A stretch of 64,000 nt of DNA from Nannocystis pusilla (GCF_026626665.1 NZ_JAPNKE010000002.1:3945168-4009167); one strand, 5' to 3'; numbered from the stretch's first letter, positions 36,522-47,732 are shown. Made by a program: numbers and translations. The notes: a model not told the origin generated them from the letters alone.

Positions 36522-39500
36522 TCACGGCTTCTTGTCGCGAGGGTTGGGCTTCGCGCCCGGCAGCAAGCCGCCCAGGCCGCCCGGCCCCGGGATGTCGAAC
36601 AGACCCGACTTGCCCTGCGACCGCGAGTTGCTCAGGCCGCCCGCGCCGAGCGGCTCGAACGGCTTCGGAGCGGGCGTCGGCTCCGCGGGCGCCGGTGCCT
36701 CCTGCGCGGGGGGCGTCGGAGCCGGCTCGGCGGGCTTCGGACCTGCCCCCGCGGACATGTTCGGAGCGCCAGCCGCTCCCGGACGCGCCGGTTGAGCCGT
36801 CGGCTTCGCACCTGGCCCGGAAGACAGACCCCCCGCCGGGGTGGCCGCAGCGCCCGGCCTGGCGCCGCTCGCCACGCCCGCGCTGCTCGGCGCAGGCGTC
36901 GCCGCGAACGGCCCGCCAGCAGGTTTGGCCGCGTCCGTCGCGGTCTTCGCCGGGGCTGTCCCGAAGGACCTGTCCGATCCACCAGCCGCCCCCGGCGGCT
37001 TCGAGGCCGCCGTCGTGCTCGTCTTGGCCGGCCCCGCCGACAGCGACGCAGCATCACCCGGCTTCGCACCGCTCGCACCGCTCGCAGCCGTGGCCGCTCC
37101 GCTCGGTCCGGCCGTGGTCGCGGCCTTCGCCGGTCCGCTCGGTCCGGGCGTCGCCGCGGCCTTCGCCGGTCCGCTCACGCCTGGCGTCGCCGCCTTCACC
37201 GGTCCGCTCGCCGGCCGACTCGTCGCCTGCCCCGCGCCCGGCGCTCCCGCGGCCTTCGCCGGCCCGCTCGCTCCTGGCGCTGCTGCGCTGCTCGTCGCCG
37301 CCTTCGCCGGCCCGCTCACTCCTGGCGCTGCTGCGCTGCTCGTCGCGGCCTTCGTCGGCCCGCTCATGGGGCGACTCGTCCCCTGCCCCGCGCCCGTCGC
37401 TCCCGCGGCCTTCGCGGGGCCGCTCGCTCCGGGCGTGGCCGTGCTGCTCGCCGCCTTCACCGGCCCGCTCGCCGGCCGAGTCGTCGCTTGCGTCGCGCCG
37501 CTTGCGGCCGGCTGCACACCCGCCGTGCTCGCGGGCTTCGCCGGCGCGCTGCTCGCCGCCTTCACCGGCCCGCTCGCCCCGCCGATCTTCGTCGCCGCGG
37601 GCTTCACCGGCTCGGCAGGAGCGCTCGCCTTCACCGGCCCGAGCGCGCCCGCTTCGGCGGCCTTCGCCGGTCCGCTGGCCACGCCCGTCGTCTTCGTCGC
37701 GCCGGCGCTCGCCGCGTTCGGCTCGCTCGCCGCGGCCGGCGCCGGACCGGAGCCCGCGCGTCCCGCCGCGGCCGAAACGGTCGCACCGACCCCGCGGGCG
37801 GGCGCGCCGACGTCGGCGTCGACCACCGCGGCGCCTCGGGCGGCTTGCCCACGTTCGTCTCCGAGGTCGTGACCGGCCGCGTCGGCAGCGTCCCACCCGG
37901 CGCGAACGGCCGCGTCGGTCCAGGACCCGACGCACCTGTCCCCGGGGACACTGCCGGCTGCCCCTGCGCCGGCGTCGCCGGCCTGCTCATTGGGACAGGT
38001 CCCGAAGTACCTGGCCCCGAGGACACGGCCGGTTGCCCGTGCGCCGGCGTCGCCGGCCTGCTCGGCAGCCCTCCGAGCGGCGCCTGCGTCGGCCCGCTCG
38101 CGGGCGCAGCCCCCGAAGCCACCGGACCCGGCGCCGCGGGCTTGCTGCCGAGCCCCGCTGCGGGCTGCCCCATCACGGGCGTCGGCCGGCTCGCCAGCCC
38201 CGGCGGAGGCGTCGCTGCGGGCTGCCCCATCACGGGCGTCGGCCGGCTCGCCAGCCCCAGCGGAGGCGTCGCCGCGGGCTGCCCCATCACGGGCGTCGGC
38301 CGGCTCGCCAGCCCCGGCGGAGGCGTCGCTGCGGGCTGCCCCATCACGGGCGTCGGCCGGCTCACCAGCCCCGGCGGAGGCGTCGCCGCGGGCTGCCCCA
38401 TCACGGGCGTCGGCCGGCTCCCGAACACGGGCGGCGTCCCGAGCGACGACGGCCGCGTGGGCGCCGGCCCAACGACCGTCTGCGCCGCCGGCTTGCCGGC
38501 GGTCGGCGTCGGCCCCGAGACGCCTGTCCCGGCGCGCATGCCCGAAGGGACAGGTCCCGAAGCACCTGCCCCGGACGACATGCCCCCTGGGACCTGTCCC
38601 GACGCACCTGTCTGTTGCGCCTGGGCCGCCCGCACGCTCTCCGGCACCGGCAGCTCGGCCGGCATCATCATCTGGACCGTGTCTTCGTTGGGATCGGGCT
38701 CGCCGTCCTCGAGCTCGTCGACCTCGTCGGCGTCGACCTCGGCGAACTCCTCCTCGCCCGCGTCCGCGTAGCCCTGCTCGGCCTCGCCGTCGCTCTCGGC
38801 CGCCTCGCCCTCGCCGTACTGGCCCTCGCCGTACTGGCCCTCGCCGTACTGGCCCTCGTACGTCCCGCTCTCGTTCAGCGGCTCTTCCTCGGCCGCCGCC
38901 GCCGCGATCGTCTCCGCCGCGGTCGCGTCGTGGTCGGCCTGCGCGGCCTCGTCGAGCTCGGCTTCGGGCGCCGCCGGGCTCGCGGCCGGCTCGTCGGCCT
39001 CGACAGCGATCTCCACGGAATGCGAGCTCGGCCCGGCGGCCTTGACCGGCTTCGACTCCGGCCGCCCGTCGGCGCGCGTCGGGATCCCGAGCGACTCCCG
39101 CCGCTCCTCGAGGATGCGGCGCAGCTCGGCCCGGCCCTCGCGGGTCAGCAGCGTGCGCGAGCGCGCCTTGGGCCCCTCGCCGACGCTCGCTCCGGCGCCG
39201 CTGCCCGCCGCGAGCGCCTTCGTCCGCAGCGTCTCGTCGACGTTGATCTCGAAGTCCTCAGCGGCTGGCCCATCGGACAGGTTGGCGAACGGCCCGCTGA
39301 CCCGCGGCGGCGGCTTCTGGGGCGCCGGCGCGGCCGGCAGGCTGCGCGGCCGCACCGAGCCGGCCATCGGGTCGGTCTTCGGCCGCGGCCCGGCGCCGCT
39401 GAGGGTCGGCGCGGCCGAGGGGCGCTGCGGCGGCCGCTGCGGCTCCTCCCAGTCGTCCTCCTCGCACAGCTGGTTCAGGACATCCTGGACCACCACGCGC

Positions 39501-40348
39501 ATCACGTTGGCGCTCGGCCAGCGCGCTTGCGGCTCGAACGCCAGCGCCCGGTCGATGAGCTCGATCAGCGGGCGCGGCAGGTCGGGCCGCAGCGTCGCCA
39601 GCGATCGCGCCGGCGTGCGGGCCACCGCGAGCAGGCGCTCGATCACCGGACCGATGGCCGGGAAGACCGTCTCGCCCGACATCGCCCGGAACATGGTCGC
39701 CGCGATCGACCACAGGTCGCTGCGCGCGTCGAGGTTGTCGTTGTCGGCGCGGGCCTGCTCCGGCGCGATGTACGAGACCGTGCCGAACACGATGCCGTCG
39801 CTCTGGTCGAGTGCCTCGGCCGACAGCTCGCGCACGCGGGCGAGCCCGAAGTCCAGCAGCTTCACGCTGCCGTCGCGGCACAGGAAGATGTTGGCCGGCT
39901 TGATGTCGCGGTGGAGGATGCCCTTCGAGTGGGCGGCCGCGAGCACCTCGAGCAGCGCGTCCGTCATCTCGAGCACCGCCACCGGGGGGAGCTGGCCCAA
40001 TCGCTCCAGGCGCCCTTCGAGCGACTCGCCTTCGAGCAGCTCCATCACCAGGTACACGTCGCCCTCTTCGGTGATGTCGTCGTCGAGGACGTGGACCGCG
40101 TTGCGATGGCCGACGCTGTTGGCCGCGTAACCTTCGCGCAGGAAGCGGCGGCGCGCCTGCTCGTTGCGGAGGAAGAGCGTGTGCAGCACCTTGAGCGCCG
40201 CGCGGTTGCCGTTGCGATGCGTGGCCGCGTACACCGACGCCATCCCGCCGATGGCGATCAGGTTGTCGAGGTGCCACTTGTTTCGCAGCCACCGGCCCAC
40301 GCGACTTTGGGCCTCCGACAGAAATCTCGTGCTGCTGCCCCCGACCAA
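36522..40348 (-). CDS. Ser/Thr protein kinase with very long low-complexity tail (frameshifted)
   Basis: About 1,275 residues. The kinase domain (~18-285) is complete: P-loop IGGMASVYAATH, Lys in ALKVLH, HRDIKPANIFL, DFGLAR, APEQARADN. The start is uncertain: TTG 40348, or GTG 40300 which begins nearer the domain. After ~300 residues the protein is low complexity: acidic Ala/Glu with three QYGEG repeats, five 19-residue Pro/Ala repeats (RPTPVMGQPAATPPPGLAS), then a ~430-residue SGPAKAA-type Ala/Pro/Gly region in a second frame (shift near 37835). No transmembrane helix or sensor domain is obvious. Myxobacterial Hanks kinases regulate development and metabolism; targets unknown. Several hairpin arrays are in frame within the tail. 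A Lys/Pro end (GAKPNPRDKKP) closes it at 36522. Confidence 0.82.
36955..36986. repeat. 14-bp hairpin family, three nodes inside a CDS
   Basis: GCTG 36955, CCTG 36969 and CAGC 36983 in the kinase tail. Single hairpins also occur at 36742-36759 and 36811-36828. Confidence 0.75.
37921..38027. repeat. 14-bp hairpin family, two groups inside a CDS
   Basis: CAGG 37921, CCTG 37935, CACT 37949; then CCTG 37982, CAGG 37996, CCTG 38010, CACG 38024, within the kinase tail. Confidence 0.75.
38155..38428. repeat. 57-bp coding tandem repeat, five copies
   Basis: Copies are anchored at 38171, 38228, 38285, 38342 and 38399, exactly 57 bp apart and almost identical. They encode a 19-residue Pro/Ala/Gly repeat in the kinase tail. 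Confidence 0.92.
38523..38610. repeat. 14-bp hairpin family array, seven nodes inside a CDS
   Basis: CCTG 38523, CATG 38537, CAGG 38551, CCTG 38565, CATG 38579, CCTG 38593, CCTG 38607, with a degenerate eighth node at 38620. It is translated in the kinase as GASGQVPGGMSSGAGASGPV-like sequence. Confidence 0.92.
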
Positions 40349-40653
40349 GCGGGCCCAGGATCACGACTCAGGGCGCGAGGTGTCAAGCATGCTGGGGTGT
40401 ACGCGCCGCAGTCAGCCCGCTGGGCCCCGCGGAGCCGCGTTCGCCGCCGCGTCCGCCCGCGCCAGCGGCCTCAGGCGTGGCGAACGACGCTCGCCTGCCA
40501 CCTGCGCCGCGCACCGGGCGGTTCCGCCCGAGCCCGCGTCGGTCGCAGCGGGGCTCGCCGGAGGACCCGCGTCGTGAAGCCCCCACGTGACCCCGCGGCG
40601 CGCTTTCGTCGGTTTTTTGGTCCGCCTCCGCGGCCGGTCTACGCTCCCACACC
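40349..40653. other. intergenic region between divergent kinase genes
   Basis: 305 bp, GC-rich, presumably holding both kinase promoters. No motif stands out apart from a short T-run (TCGGTTTTTTGGTCC) at about 40610-40622. Confidence 0.3.
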
Positions 40654-41604
40654 GTGGAACTCGCAACCGCGCAGCGTCCGACCCTGTCCGACCTCGGCGA
40701 TCACGTGCCGGGCGGCGAGGTGATCGAGCTGCCGATCGAGATCGACAGCCCGCTCGAGCACCTCGAGCGCTACACCGTCCTGCGCCAGGTCGGCGCCGGC
40801 GGGATGGGCAAGATCTACCAGGCCTACGACAAGCTGCTCGAGCGCAACGTGGCGCTCAAGGTCATGCACGCCGACATCCCGCCGCGCGAGCAGCGACGGT
40901 TCCGCCGCGAGGCGATCCTCGGCGCGCGCCTCCTGCACCCCTGCCTCGTGCGCGTGTACGACATGGGGGTCGACGCGCGCGGCCAGACCGAGTGGATGGC
41001 GATGGAGTACCTGCCCGGCACCGACATGCTGCAGCTGCTCGACGCCACCCGCGCGCCGGCAGGCGCTGCCGTGGCCGGCGCTGGTGCGCGGCCTGACGCA
41101 GGTGCTGATGGCGCTGCAGTACCTGCACGACTGCCGGGTGGTCCACTGCGATGTGAAGCCGGCCAACATGTTCGTGACCCGCGATCCGAACACGCGCTTC
41201 CTTACGACCAAGCTGCTCGACCTCGGCATCGCCTACGACCTCGACGGCCCGCGCCCTGGCCCGACCGAGCCGCTCTGTGGCGACCCCAACTACATCGCCC
41301 TCGAGCAGACCATGCACGGCGGCGTCATCGATCCGCGCACGGACATCTATGCCATCGGCGTCAGCCTCTACGAGCTGGCCACCGGCGTGCTCCCGTTCGA
41401 GGAGCTGACCACCGCCCCGCTGCACGAGCTCCTGATCGCCCAGCGCGACCAGACGCCGCCGCCGCCCAGCTCGCGCCTGCCCCCGGCACGCCGCCTGAAC
41501 TTGCGGACAGGCTCGACTGGATCTTCAGCCGCGCCTGCGCGAAGGATCCCGCGCGTCGCTACCCGAGCGCGCGGGCGATGCAGGCCGCGCTGAACACCGA
41601 TTGA
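40654..41604 (+). CDS. Ser/Thr protein kinase (two frameshifts)
   Basis: About 316 residues, GTG start at 40654. Kinase subdomains in order: VGAGGMGKIYQAYD (P-loop), VALKVMH (Lys), YLPGTDMLQLLDA, VVHCDVKPANMFV (catalytic loop, with Cys for the usual Arg of HRD), LLDLGIAYDL (DFG replaced by DLG), GDPNYIALEQ, and DPARRYPSARAMQAALNTD at the end. Shifts lie at about 41060 and 41485; the middle of the protein is in the other frame. It is a minimal kinase with no extra domain, transcribed divergently from the large kinase. The HCD/DLG substitutions should lower but need not abolish activity. Confidence 0.82.
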   Translation: MELATAQRPTLSDLGDHVPGGEVIELPIEIDSPLEHLERYTVLRQVGAGGMGKIYQAYDKLLERNVALKVMHADIPPREQRRFRREAILGARLLHPCLVRVYDMGVDARGQTEWMAMEYLPGTDMLQLLDATRAPAGAAVAGAGARPDAGADGAAVPARLPGGPLRCEAGQHVRDPRSEHALPYDQAARPRHRLRPRRPAPWPDRAALWRPQLHRPRADHARRRHRSAHGHLCHRRQPLRAGHRRAPVRGADHRPAARAPDRPARPDAAAAQLAPAPGTPPELADRLDWIFSRACAKDPARRYPSARAMQAALNTD

Positions 41605-41698
41605 GTCGGGGCTCCGGCGGACCCCGGTTCGCGGCCAGTTGCCCCCGATCGTGGATCCGGTGCGGCCTGGGAGCCTCGCTTGCCGACGTCGATCGCCG

Positions 41699-43675
41699 AT
41701 GCGTATGATCGCGCGCAGCGTGCTCAAGACCGTTCGCGTCCCGCCGCACTTCGAGCCGCTGTTCGAGCAGGCGCAGGAGTTCGTGGGGAGGATCTTCGCC
41801 GAGCGGAGCGACATCCCCGACAAGGGCCGGATCGAGGTCTTCGGCCAGCGCTACATGCTCGTGCGGGCTCGGGCCATGTCGGTCGAGTTCTTCGAGATGG
41901 TCCAGCGGTTGTACCGCGACAAGGGACAGGACGAGGCCCTGGGGGTCGCCCGTAGCCTCTTGTTCGACATCGCTCACGCCATGGGGTTGTCGGACGCCAA
42001 CGACTTCGCCGACCGCATGCATTTGCAAGATCCGATCGCCCGGCTGTCCGCGGGGCCGATCCACTTCTCGCACTCGGGCTGGGCCTTCGTGGACATCTCG
42101 CCCGACAGTCGTCCGGTCCCGGACGAGAGCTTCTACCTCCTTTACGACCACCCCTACTCGTTCGAGTCGGACTCGTGGATCGACGCCGGCAAGCGCACCG
42201 ACTTTCCGGTGTGCGTGATGAACGCGGGTTACTCCTCGGGCTGGTGCGAGGCCAGCTTCGGCGTGCCGCTGGTGGCGACGGAGATCCTCTGCCGGGCCAA
42301 GGGCGACGAGCACTGCCGCTTCATCATGGCCCATCCGTCGCGGATCGAGGGCTGCATCGACGCCTACCTCCACGGCCAGCCGCACCTCGCCGGTCGCATC
42401 ACGCGCTACGAGATCCCCGGCTTCTTCTCGCGCAAGCAGCAGGAGGACGAGCTGCGCAGCCGCGAGGAGCAGTACCGCGGGATCTTCGAGGCCGGCACCA
42501 ACGCCCTGCTCATCCTCGACGACGCGACCGGCGTGGTCGTGCAGGCCAACCCGGCCGCCTCGCGGCTGTTCCGCTGCTCGCGCGACGACCTCGCCGGCCG
42601 CCGCTTCGCCGACCTGGTCGCGGCCTCGGGCGGCCCCGACCTGTTCGCCCGCATGCGCGCGGCCGTCCACGGCCACGGTCACTTCCTGTCCGAAGGGACA
42701 GCCACCGCCCGCGACGGCCGGTCCTACGTCGTGGAGCTGCGGGGCGCCCGCTTCCGCCTGCAGAACCGCGACCACCTGCTGGCCGTCCTGACCGACATCA
42801 CCGAGCAGAAGCGGGCCCAGCTGGCGCTGCTCGAGGCCCACGACGAGCTCGAGCAGCGGGTCCGCGAGCGCACCGCCGAGCTCGAGCGGTTGAACCAGCA
42901 GCTGCACCTCCTGAACAGCCAGCTGGTCTCGGCGCGCGACTCGGCGATCGACGCCAGCCGGGCCAAGAGCGCCTTTCTGGCCAACATGAGCCACGAGCTG
43001 CGGACCCCGCTCAACGCCATCATCGGCTACAGCGAGCTGCTCGAGGACGAGAGCAGCGGCGACGGCCTCGCGCTCGACCTCGGCGATCTCGGCAAGATCC
43101 GCGGCGCCGCCCGCCACCTCCTCGACCTCATCAACGACATCCTCGACGTCTCCAAGATCGAGGCCGGCAAGATGGAGCTGTTCGTCGAGGACTTCGCGGT
43201 CGGCGAGCTGATCCAGGAGGTCGTCGCCACCATCGAGCCGCTCGCGCGCAAGAACGACAACCGGCTCGAGATCGCCGCTCGCCCCGGCCTCGGCGCCGTC
43301 GCCCTCGACCGCACCAAGGTCAAGCAGATCATCATCAACCTGCTCAGCAACGCCTGCAAGTTCACCCACCGCGGCGTCGTCGGCCTCGAGGTCTCGCGCG
43401 AGGCCGGCCCGCGCGGCGAGCAGCTCGTCGTCGCCGTGCAAGACACCGGCATCGGCATCGACCCCGCCCGCCTCGAGGAGCTGTTCCAGCCGTTCCGCCA
43501 GGCCGACGAGTCGACCACCCGCAAGTACGGCGGCACCGGCCTCGGCCTGTCGATCAGCCGCCACTACGCCGAGATGATGCGCGGCGGCATCGAGGCCCGC
43601 AGCGCCCCCGGCCAGGGCTCGACCTTCACCGTGACCCTGCCGATCGCCTTCCACGGCGTCGAAGCCGCCGAGTGA
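41699..43675 (+). CDS. sensor histidine kinase with XylR_N/V4R sensor and PAS domains
   Basis: 658 residues from ATG 41699 (41639 is an alternative). The N-terminal ~220 residues match the XylR-N plus V4R pair of aromatic-responsive activators such as XylR/Dmp[35 protein letters not shown] and [44 protein letters not shown], the latter with V4R cysteines. A PAS domain follows ([33 protein letters not shown]), then a coiled coil, HisKA with the phospho-His ([23 protein letters not shown]) and HATPase ([30 protein letters not shown]). No transmembrane helix, so cytoplasmic, and no receiver domain or adjacent response regulator. It likely senses a hydrophobic or aromatic ligand. Confidence 0.92.
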   Translation: MRMIARSVLKTVRVPPHFEPLFEQAQEFVGRIFAERSDIPDKGRIEVFGQRYMLVRARAMSVEFFEMVQRLYRDKGQDEALGVARSLLFDIAHAMGLSDANDFADRMHLQDPIARLSAGPIHFSHSGWAFVDISPDSRPVPDESFYLLYDHPYSFESDSWIDAGKRTDFPVCVMNAGYSSGWCEASFGVPLVATEILCRAKGDEHCRFIMAHPSRIEGCIDAYLHGQPHLAGRITRYEIPGFFSRKQQEDELRSREEQYRGIFEAGTNALLILDDATGVVVQANPAASRLFRCSRDDLAGRRFADLVAASGGPDLFARMRAAVHGHGHFLSEGTATARDGRSYVVELRGARFRLQNRDHLLAVLTDITEQKRAQLALLEAHDELEQRVRERTAELERLNQQLHLLNSQLVSARDSAIDASRAKSAFLANMSHELRTPLNAIIGYSELLEDESSGDGLALDLGDLGKIRGAARHLLDLINDILDVSKIEAGKMELFVEDFAVGELIQEVVATIEPLARKNDNRLEIAARPGLGAVALDRTKVKQIIINLLSNACKFTHRGVVGLEVSREAGPRGEQLVVAVQDTGIGIDPARLEELFQPFRQADESTTRKYGGTGLGLSISRHYAEMMRGGIEARSAPGQGSTFTVTLPIAFHGVEAAE

Positions 43676-43678
43676 ACG

Positions 43679-43750
43679 CCTGTCCCTTCGCACATGCCCG
43701 CTTGGGCATGCGCCGAGACATGCCCGGACGGACATGCCCCTCGGGCCACC
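43679..43750. repeat. 14-bp hairpin family array, six nodes
   Basis: CCTG 43679, CATG 43693 and 43707, then 12 bp to CATG 43719, CATG 43733, CACC 43747. It occupies the gap between the convergent histidine kinase and pirin genes. Confidence 0.85.
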
Positions 43751-43757
43751 CTCGCGC

Positions 43758-44699
43758 TCAGCCGAGCAGGCGCCCGGAGCGGTAGTCGGCGAACGCCTGC
43801 CGCAGCCTCGTCGGTGTTCATCACGAACGGCCCGCGGCGGGCCATCGGCTCGCGCAGCGGCCGGCCGGCGAGCACCAAGAGCGCGCCCCCGCGTCGCTCG
43901 AGATCGCCAGCGTGTCGCCGTGGCCGAGCACGCCGACCTGGCCCTTGCGCAGTTCACGGCCGTCGCTGCCGAGCCGCGCCGCCCCCTCGAGCACGTAGGC
44001 GAACGACGAGCACAGGTCGCAGGCGATGTGCTGACGCATGGCCGCGCCGGCCGCGAGGCTCACGTCCATCAGCATCGGCTTCACCGTCACGCCGTCGACC
44101 GGCCCGCGCTGGCCGGCCAGCTCGCCGGCGACCAGCCGCACCTGCGCGTCGTCGACGGTCAGCGACGGGATCGTCTCCGGCCCGAGCTCCTGGTAGCGGG
44201 GCTTCGTCATCTTCTCCGCCGCCGGCAAGTTGACCCATAGCTGAAAGGCCCACAGCTGCCCGCCGTCCTGCGGGCGCGGCATCTCCTCGTGCACGATCCC
44301 GCGGCCCGCGGTCATCCACTGCGCCGCCCCGGCCCCGATCCGCCCGTGGTTGCCGACGCTGTCGCGGTGCTCGAACGCCCCCGCGAGCACGTACGAGACC
44401 GTCTCGAAGCCGCGGTGCGGATGCTCGGGGAAGCCGGCCTGGTACTCGTCGGGCCGATCGCTGCGGATCTCGTCGAGCATCAGGAACGGGTCCAGCGCCG
44501 GCAAGCCGCGGTGCCCGAGCGCGCGCCGGATCGTGACGCCGGCGCCGTCGCGCGACGGCTGAAACTCGTGCACCGCAGTCACGTCCCGCACCGTCGCGCT
44601 CTTCTTCACCAGCGGCGTGGTGATGGCCGGGGGCGTACAGCCGGCGAACACCAGAGCAGGAGCGGCCTTCAACAGCGAGCGGCGCGTCGTGATGGACAC
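43758..44699 (-). CDS. pirin-family cupin protein, Tat-exported lipoprotein (two frameshifts)
   Basis: About 313 residues from ATG 44699. The N-terminus has a twin-arginine start (TTRRSLLKAAPALVFAGC) ending in a lipobox, so export by Tat and lipidation are expected, unusual for pirins. The N-terminal cupin has the metal-binding pattern (GFPEHPHRGFETVSYVLAGAFEHRDSVGNHGRIGAGAAQWMTAGRGIVHEEMP), with the three His and one Glu of pirin. The C-terminal cupin follows (MRQHIACDLCSSFAYVLEGAARL). The last ~50 residues need shifts at about 43888 and 43812 to give LLVLAGRPLREPMARRGPFVMNTDEALRQAFADYRSGRLLG, a standard pirin ending. Quercetinase or redox-sensor functions are known for the family; the role here is unknown. 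Confidence 0.88.
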
Positions 44700-45246
44700 G
44701 CCCCCACGCTAAGCCCGCGCGCACAGCGTTTCAACAACTCGACGATGCGCTTCATGTCACGTGGCCCAACGGTCATGTGTCCGGCGGCGGCGAGTCCGCC
44801 GAACACGCGGCCCCATGGATCCACGCACCAGCCCCGCGGCCCGAATGATGCAGCGCGAAGCGACAGCAAGACACGAGCCACCTCCTGTCATCGCTGCAGT
44901 GACCGACCTTCTTCGACTTTGACCAACCGTCATCCTGTCGAGTCGGGTCCGCGTCCTCGTCCTTGCGGTCCTGTCCGCGGCGCTCACGAGACCTCGCGCG
45001 TCGCGTGCAGCGGCTTGCGCAAAACCTGACTCACGCGACGCGGCGCCCTCCCCGGACACTGCCCGACCTTGACACCTCATCCAGCGCCGCCGAGCTGCCC
45101 CTCGCGGAGCGTTCGAGATCTCCGCGCGGCCCTCTCATCCGTCGCCGCGCCTCGACTGGAGGCGCAGCGCTCGGCTCGCTCGACGCGCGTGGAGCTCGGC
45201 GGATCCAAGCCGGCGAGCCGGCCCGGCGACCTCGTCGGCGCTCGCC
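44700..45246. other. 547-bp intergenic region
   Basis: Between two minus-strand genes. Several open frames occur on both strands but none shows a start with ribosome binding site or family features. The pirin promoter should be near 44700-44760. Confidence 0.35.
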
Positions 45247-47732
45247 TCAGCCGCGCTCGCTGGGGTCGAGGCCCTGGATGCCCGCCACCATCACCGCGTG
45301 CAGGCGCGGCTCGTCGATGTGAGCCGCGATCGCGTCGGCGGTGCGGTCGCGCAGGCGGACGATGTCGACCAGCGTCTTGCCCTCGGGCGTGAGGGCCGGC
45401 AGCACCTGCACCTCGATCGGGACATGTCGCGGGAGCCATGTCCCATCGTGCAGGGCGCTGCGAGTGCCGCGCAGCGCGATCGGCACCACCGGCACGCCGA
45501 GCTCGGCGGCCAGGCGGAACGCCCCGAGCTTGAACGGCCGCAGCCCCGCCTCGCGGCTGAACGTGCCCTCCGGGAACACCACCACCGGCGCCCCCGCGCG
45601 CAGCACCTCCGCCACCGCCTCGAGCCCCGCCAGCGCCCGCTCCGCCTGCAGGCGCTCGATCAGCACGTGACCGGCCCGGCGGATCAGCGGCCCGAAGGCC
45701 CGGTTGTCGCGGCACTCGCCCTTGACCACGAAGCGGATCGTGTCCGGCAGCGCGGCCAGCAGCACGAACGGATCGAGGTAGCTGCAGTGGTTGGGCGCCA
45801 GGACACATGGCCCTTCGGGCATGTTCTCGAGGCCAGTCACCTCCGGGCGCAGGCCGATGGTCGTCAGCGTCGCGCGCGCCACGTTGCGCGAGAACTTGCG
45901 CAGCGGCGCGCCCGACGGATCAGCCGACCGGCCGCGGTCGAGGCCGCGAGCATCCCGCCGAACGTGCCGAGGGCGAAGCTCCCGTACGCGACCTCGCCCG
46001 CGCGACCGGCCAGCGCCTTCGCGCGGCGCGGCAACCCGCGCAGGTACAGCCCCGCGGCCTGGCGAGCGAACGACCCGTGACCGCGGCCGAGCTCGCCGGC
46101 GAGGTAGAGCCGACGCGTGTCGCCGCGGCGGATCTTCCCGCTCGACGTCTTCGGCACCGCTCCGGGCCCCGTCAGCACCACACGGTCGGGCGGGATCCCC
46201 ACGGTGCTAGCGATCGCCTCGCCGATCTTCTGTTGCAGCGCCGCGCGGGCCGTGGGCCGCTCCTCCTTCGTCTCCGCGACCACCACGATCGACTCGGTGC
46301 CGCTGCCCTCGTCGCGCACGGCGAACGCCGCCACGCAGCCCTGGCGCACCCCCGGCACCGCCCCGGCCGCGGCCTCGAGCTCGTGCGGGTAGTAGTTGCG
46401 GCCGCCCTTGATGATCAGGTCCTTCACGCGGCCGGAGATGAACAGCTCCCCGTCGACGAGGTAGCCGAGGTCGCCCGAGTCGACCCAGCCATCCGCCAGC
46501 TTCACCTTCGCGGTCGCCTCCGGGTTGCGGTAGTAGCCCTTGAACGCCGACGGCCCGCGGAACAGGATCCGGCCCTGGCGGCGGTCCGGCAGCGGCGCCC
46601 CGGCCTCGTCGGCGACCCGCACCTCGTGGTTCGGCACCGCCGAGCCGCAGCCGACGAAGTGCAGCACCTCGCTCTCGGGCGTGCCCTCGTCGGCCGGTCG
46701 CGCCTCGCCGCTGGACTCGAACGTCGCGCGCTCGACCCGGTCGACCCGCGGTCCGCGGCCCGGCGGCGGGAACGTCACCGCCACCATGTTCTCGGCCAGG
46801 CCGTAGGCGCAGAACAGCGCCTCGCGGCGAAACCCCGCCGGGGCCAGGTGCTCCGCGAAGCGGTCGAGCGTGCTCGCCAGGATCGGCTCGGAGCCGTTGA
46901 GCAGCGCCCGGATCGGGCCCAGCTGCAGCGGCGCGATCGCCTCGGGCGCCACGCGCTTGACGCACAGGTCGAACGCGAAGTTGGGCGCGCACGAGATCGT
47001 GCCCTTGTAGTGCGAGAACGCCTGCAGCCACCGCTCCGGGCGGGCCAGGAACGTCACCGGCGACAGGATCACCGTGGGTGTCCCGAAGTACAGGTTCATC
47101 AGCCACCCGCCGACCAGCCCCATGTCGTGGTAGAGCGGCAGCCAGCTGACCATCACGTCGCCGGCCCGCAGCGCGCAGCCCTCGGCCGCCGCGCGGATGT
47201 TGGCGAGCACGTTCGCGTGCGTGAGCTCGACGCCCTTGGGATCGCCGGTGCTGCCCGACGTGTACTGCAGCAGCGCGGTGTCCTCGCCGCGCAGGTCGGC
47301 CGCCACCGCGGTGTCGAGGCTGGCGTCGGCCAGCGCCTCGTCGACGTCGACCACCTGCCCGAGCGCCGGCACCTGGTCGCGCACCAGCTCGGCGACCCTG
47401 GCCGCGCGGGCGAACGTGATCAGCACCTCGGCCTCGGCGTTGGCCAGGATCTTCGCCTCGCGCTGGATGTACTCGGCGATCCGGTCGAGGCGGAACGGCG
47501 GATACAGCGGCACCGGCACCCCGCCGGCCAGCAGCGCGCCCATGAACGCCGCGAAGTAGCCGCGCGACGTCGGCAGCATGATCGCCACCTTGCCGCCCGG
47601 CCGCAGCCCGCGCCGCCGCAGCGCCGCCGCCACCCGCCCGGCGTCGCGCCGCAGCGCCGCGTAGGTGATCGCCTCCTCGCGCCCGTCCTCGCGCAGCAGC
47701 ATCACGTGGACCCGTCCCGGCGTGTGCGCCAC
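45247..47732 (-). CDS. fatty acyl-AMP ligase fused to PlsC-type acyltransferase (frameshifted)
   Basis: About 828 residues. N-terminal ~600: adenylate-forming enzyme of the FadD32/FAAL type, with ATP motif LLQYTSGSTGDPKGVELTHANV, LPLYHDMGLVGGWLMNLYFG, FCAYGLAENMVAVTF, GDLGYLVDGELFISGRVKDLIIKGGRNYYPHELE and the terminal Lys region PKTSSGKIRRGDT. After a linker (FGGMLAASTAAGRLIRR), a shift near 45910 leads into a complete PlsC acyltransferase domain (NHCSYLD active site, VVFPEGTFSR). A standalone GTG start at 45882 is possible for PlsC, but the smooth frame-corrected linker (APLRKFSRNVARAT) argues for fusion. It likely activates a fatty acid as acyl-AMP, loads the adjacent ACP and transfers the acyl group to a lysophospholipid. 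Hairpins at 45423-45454 and 45806-45837 are in frame. Confidence 0.85.
45423..45454. repeat. 14-bp hairpin family, three nodes inside a CDS
   Basis: CATG 45423, CATG 45437 and CAGG 45451 within the acyltransferase domain. Another group, CATG 45806, CATG 45820, CAG 45834, lies just before its active-site codons. Confidence 0.75.
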
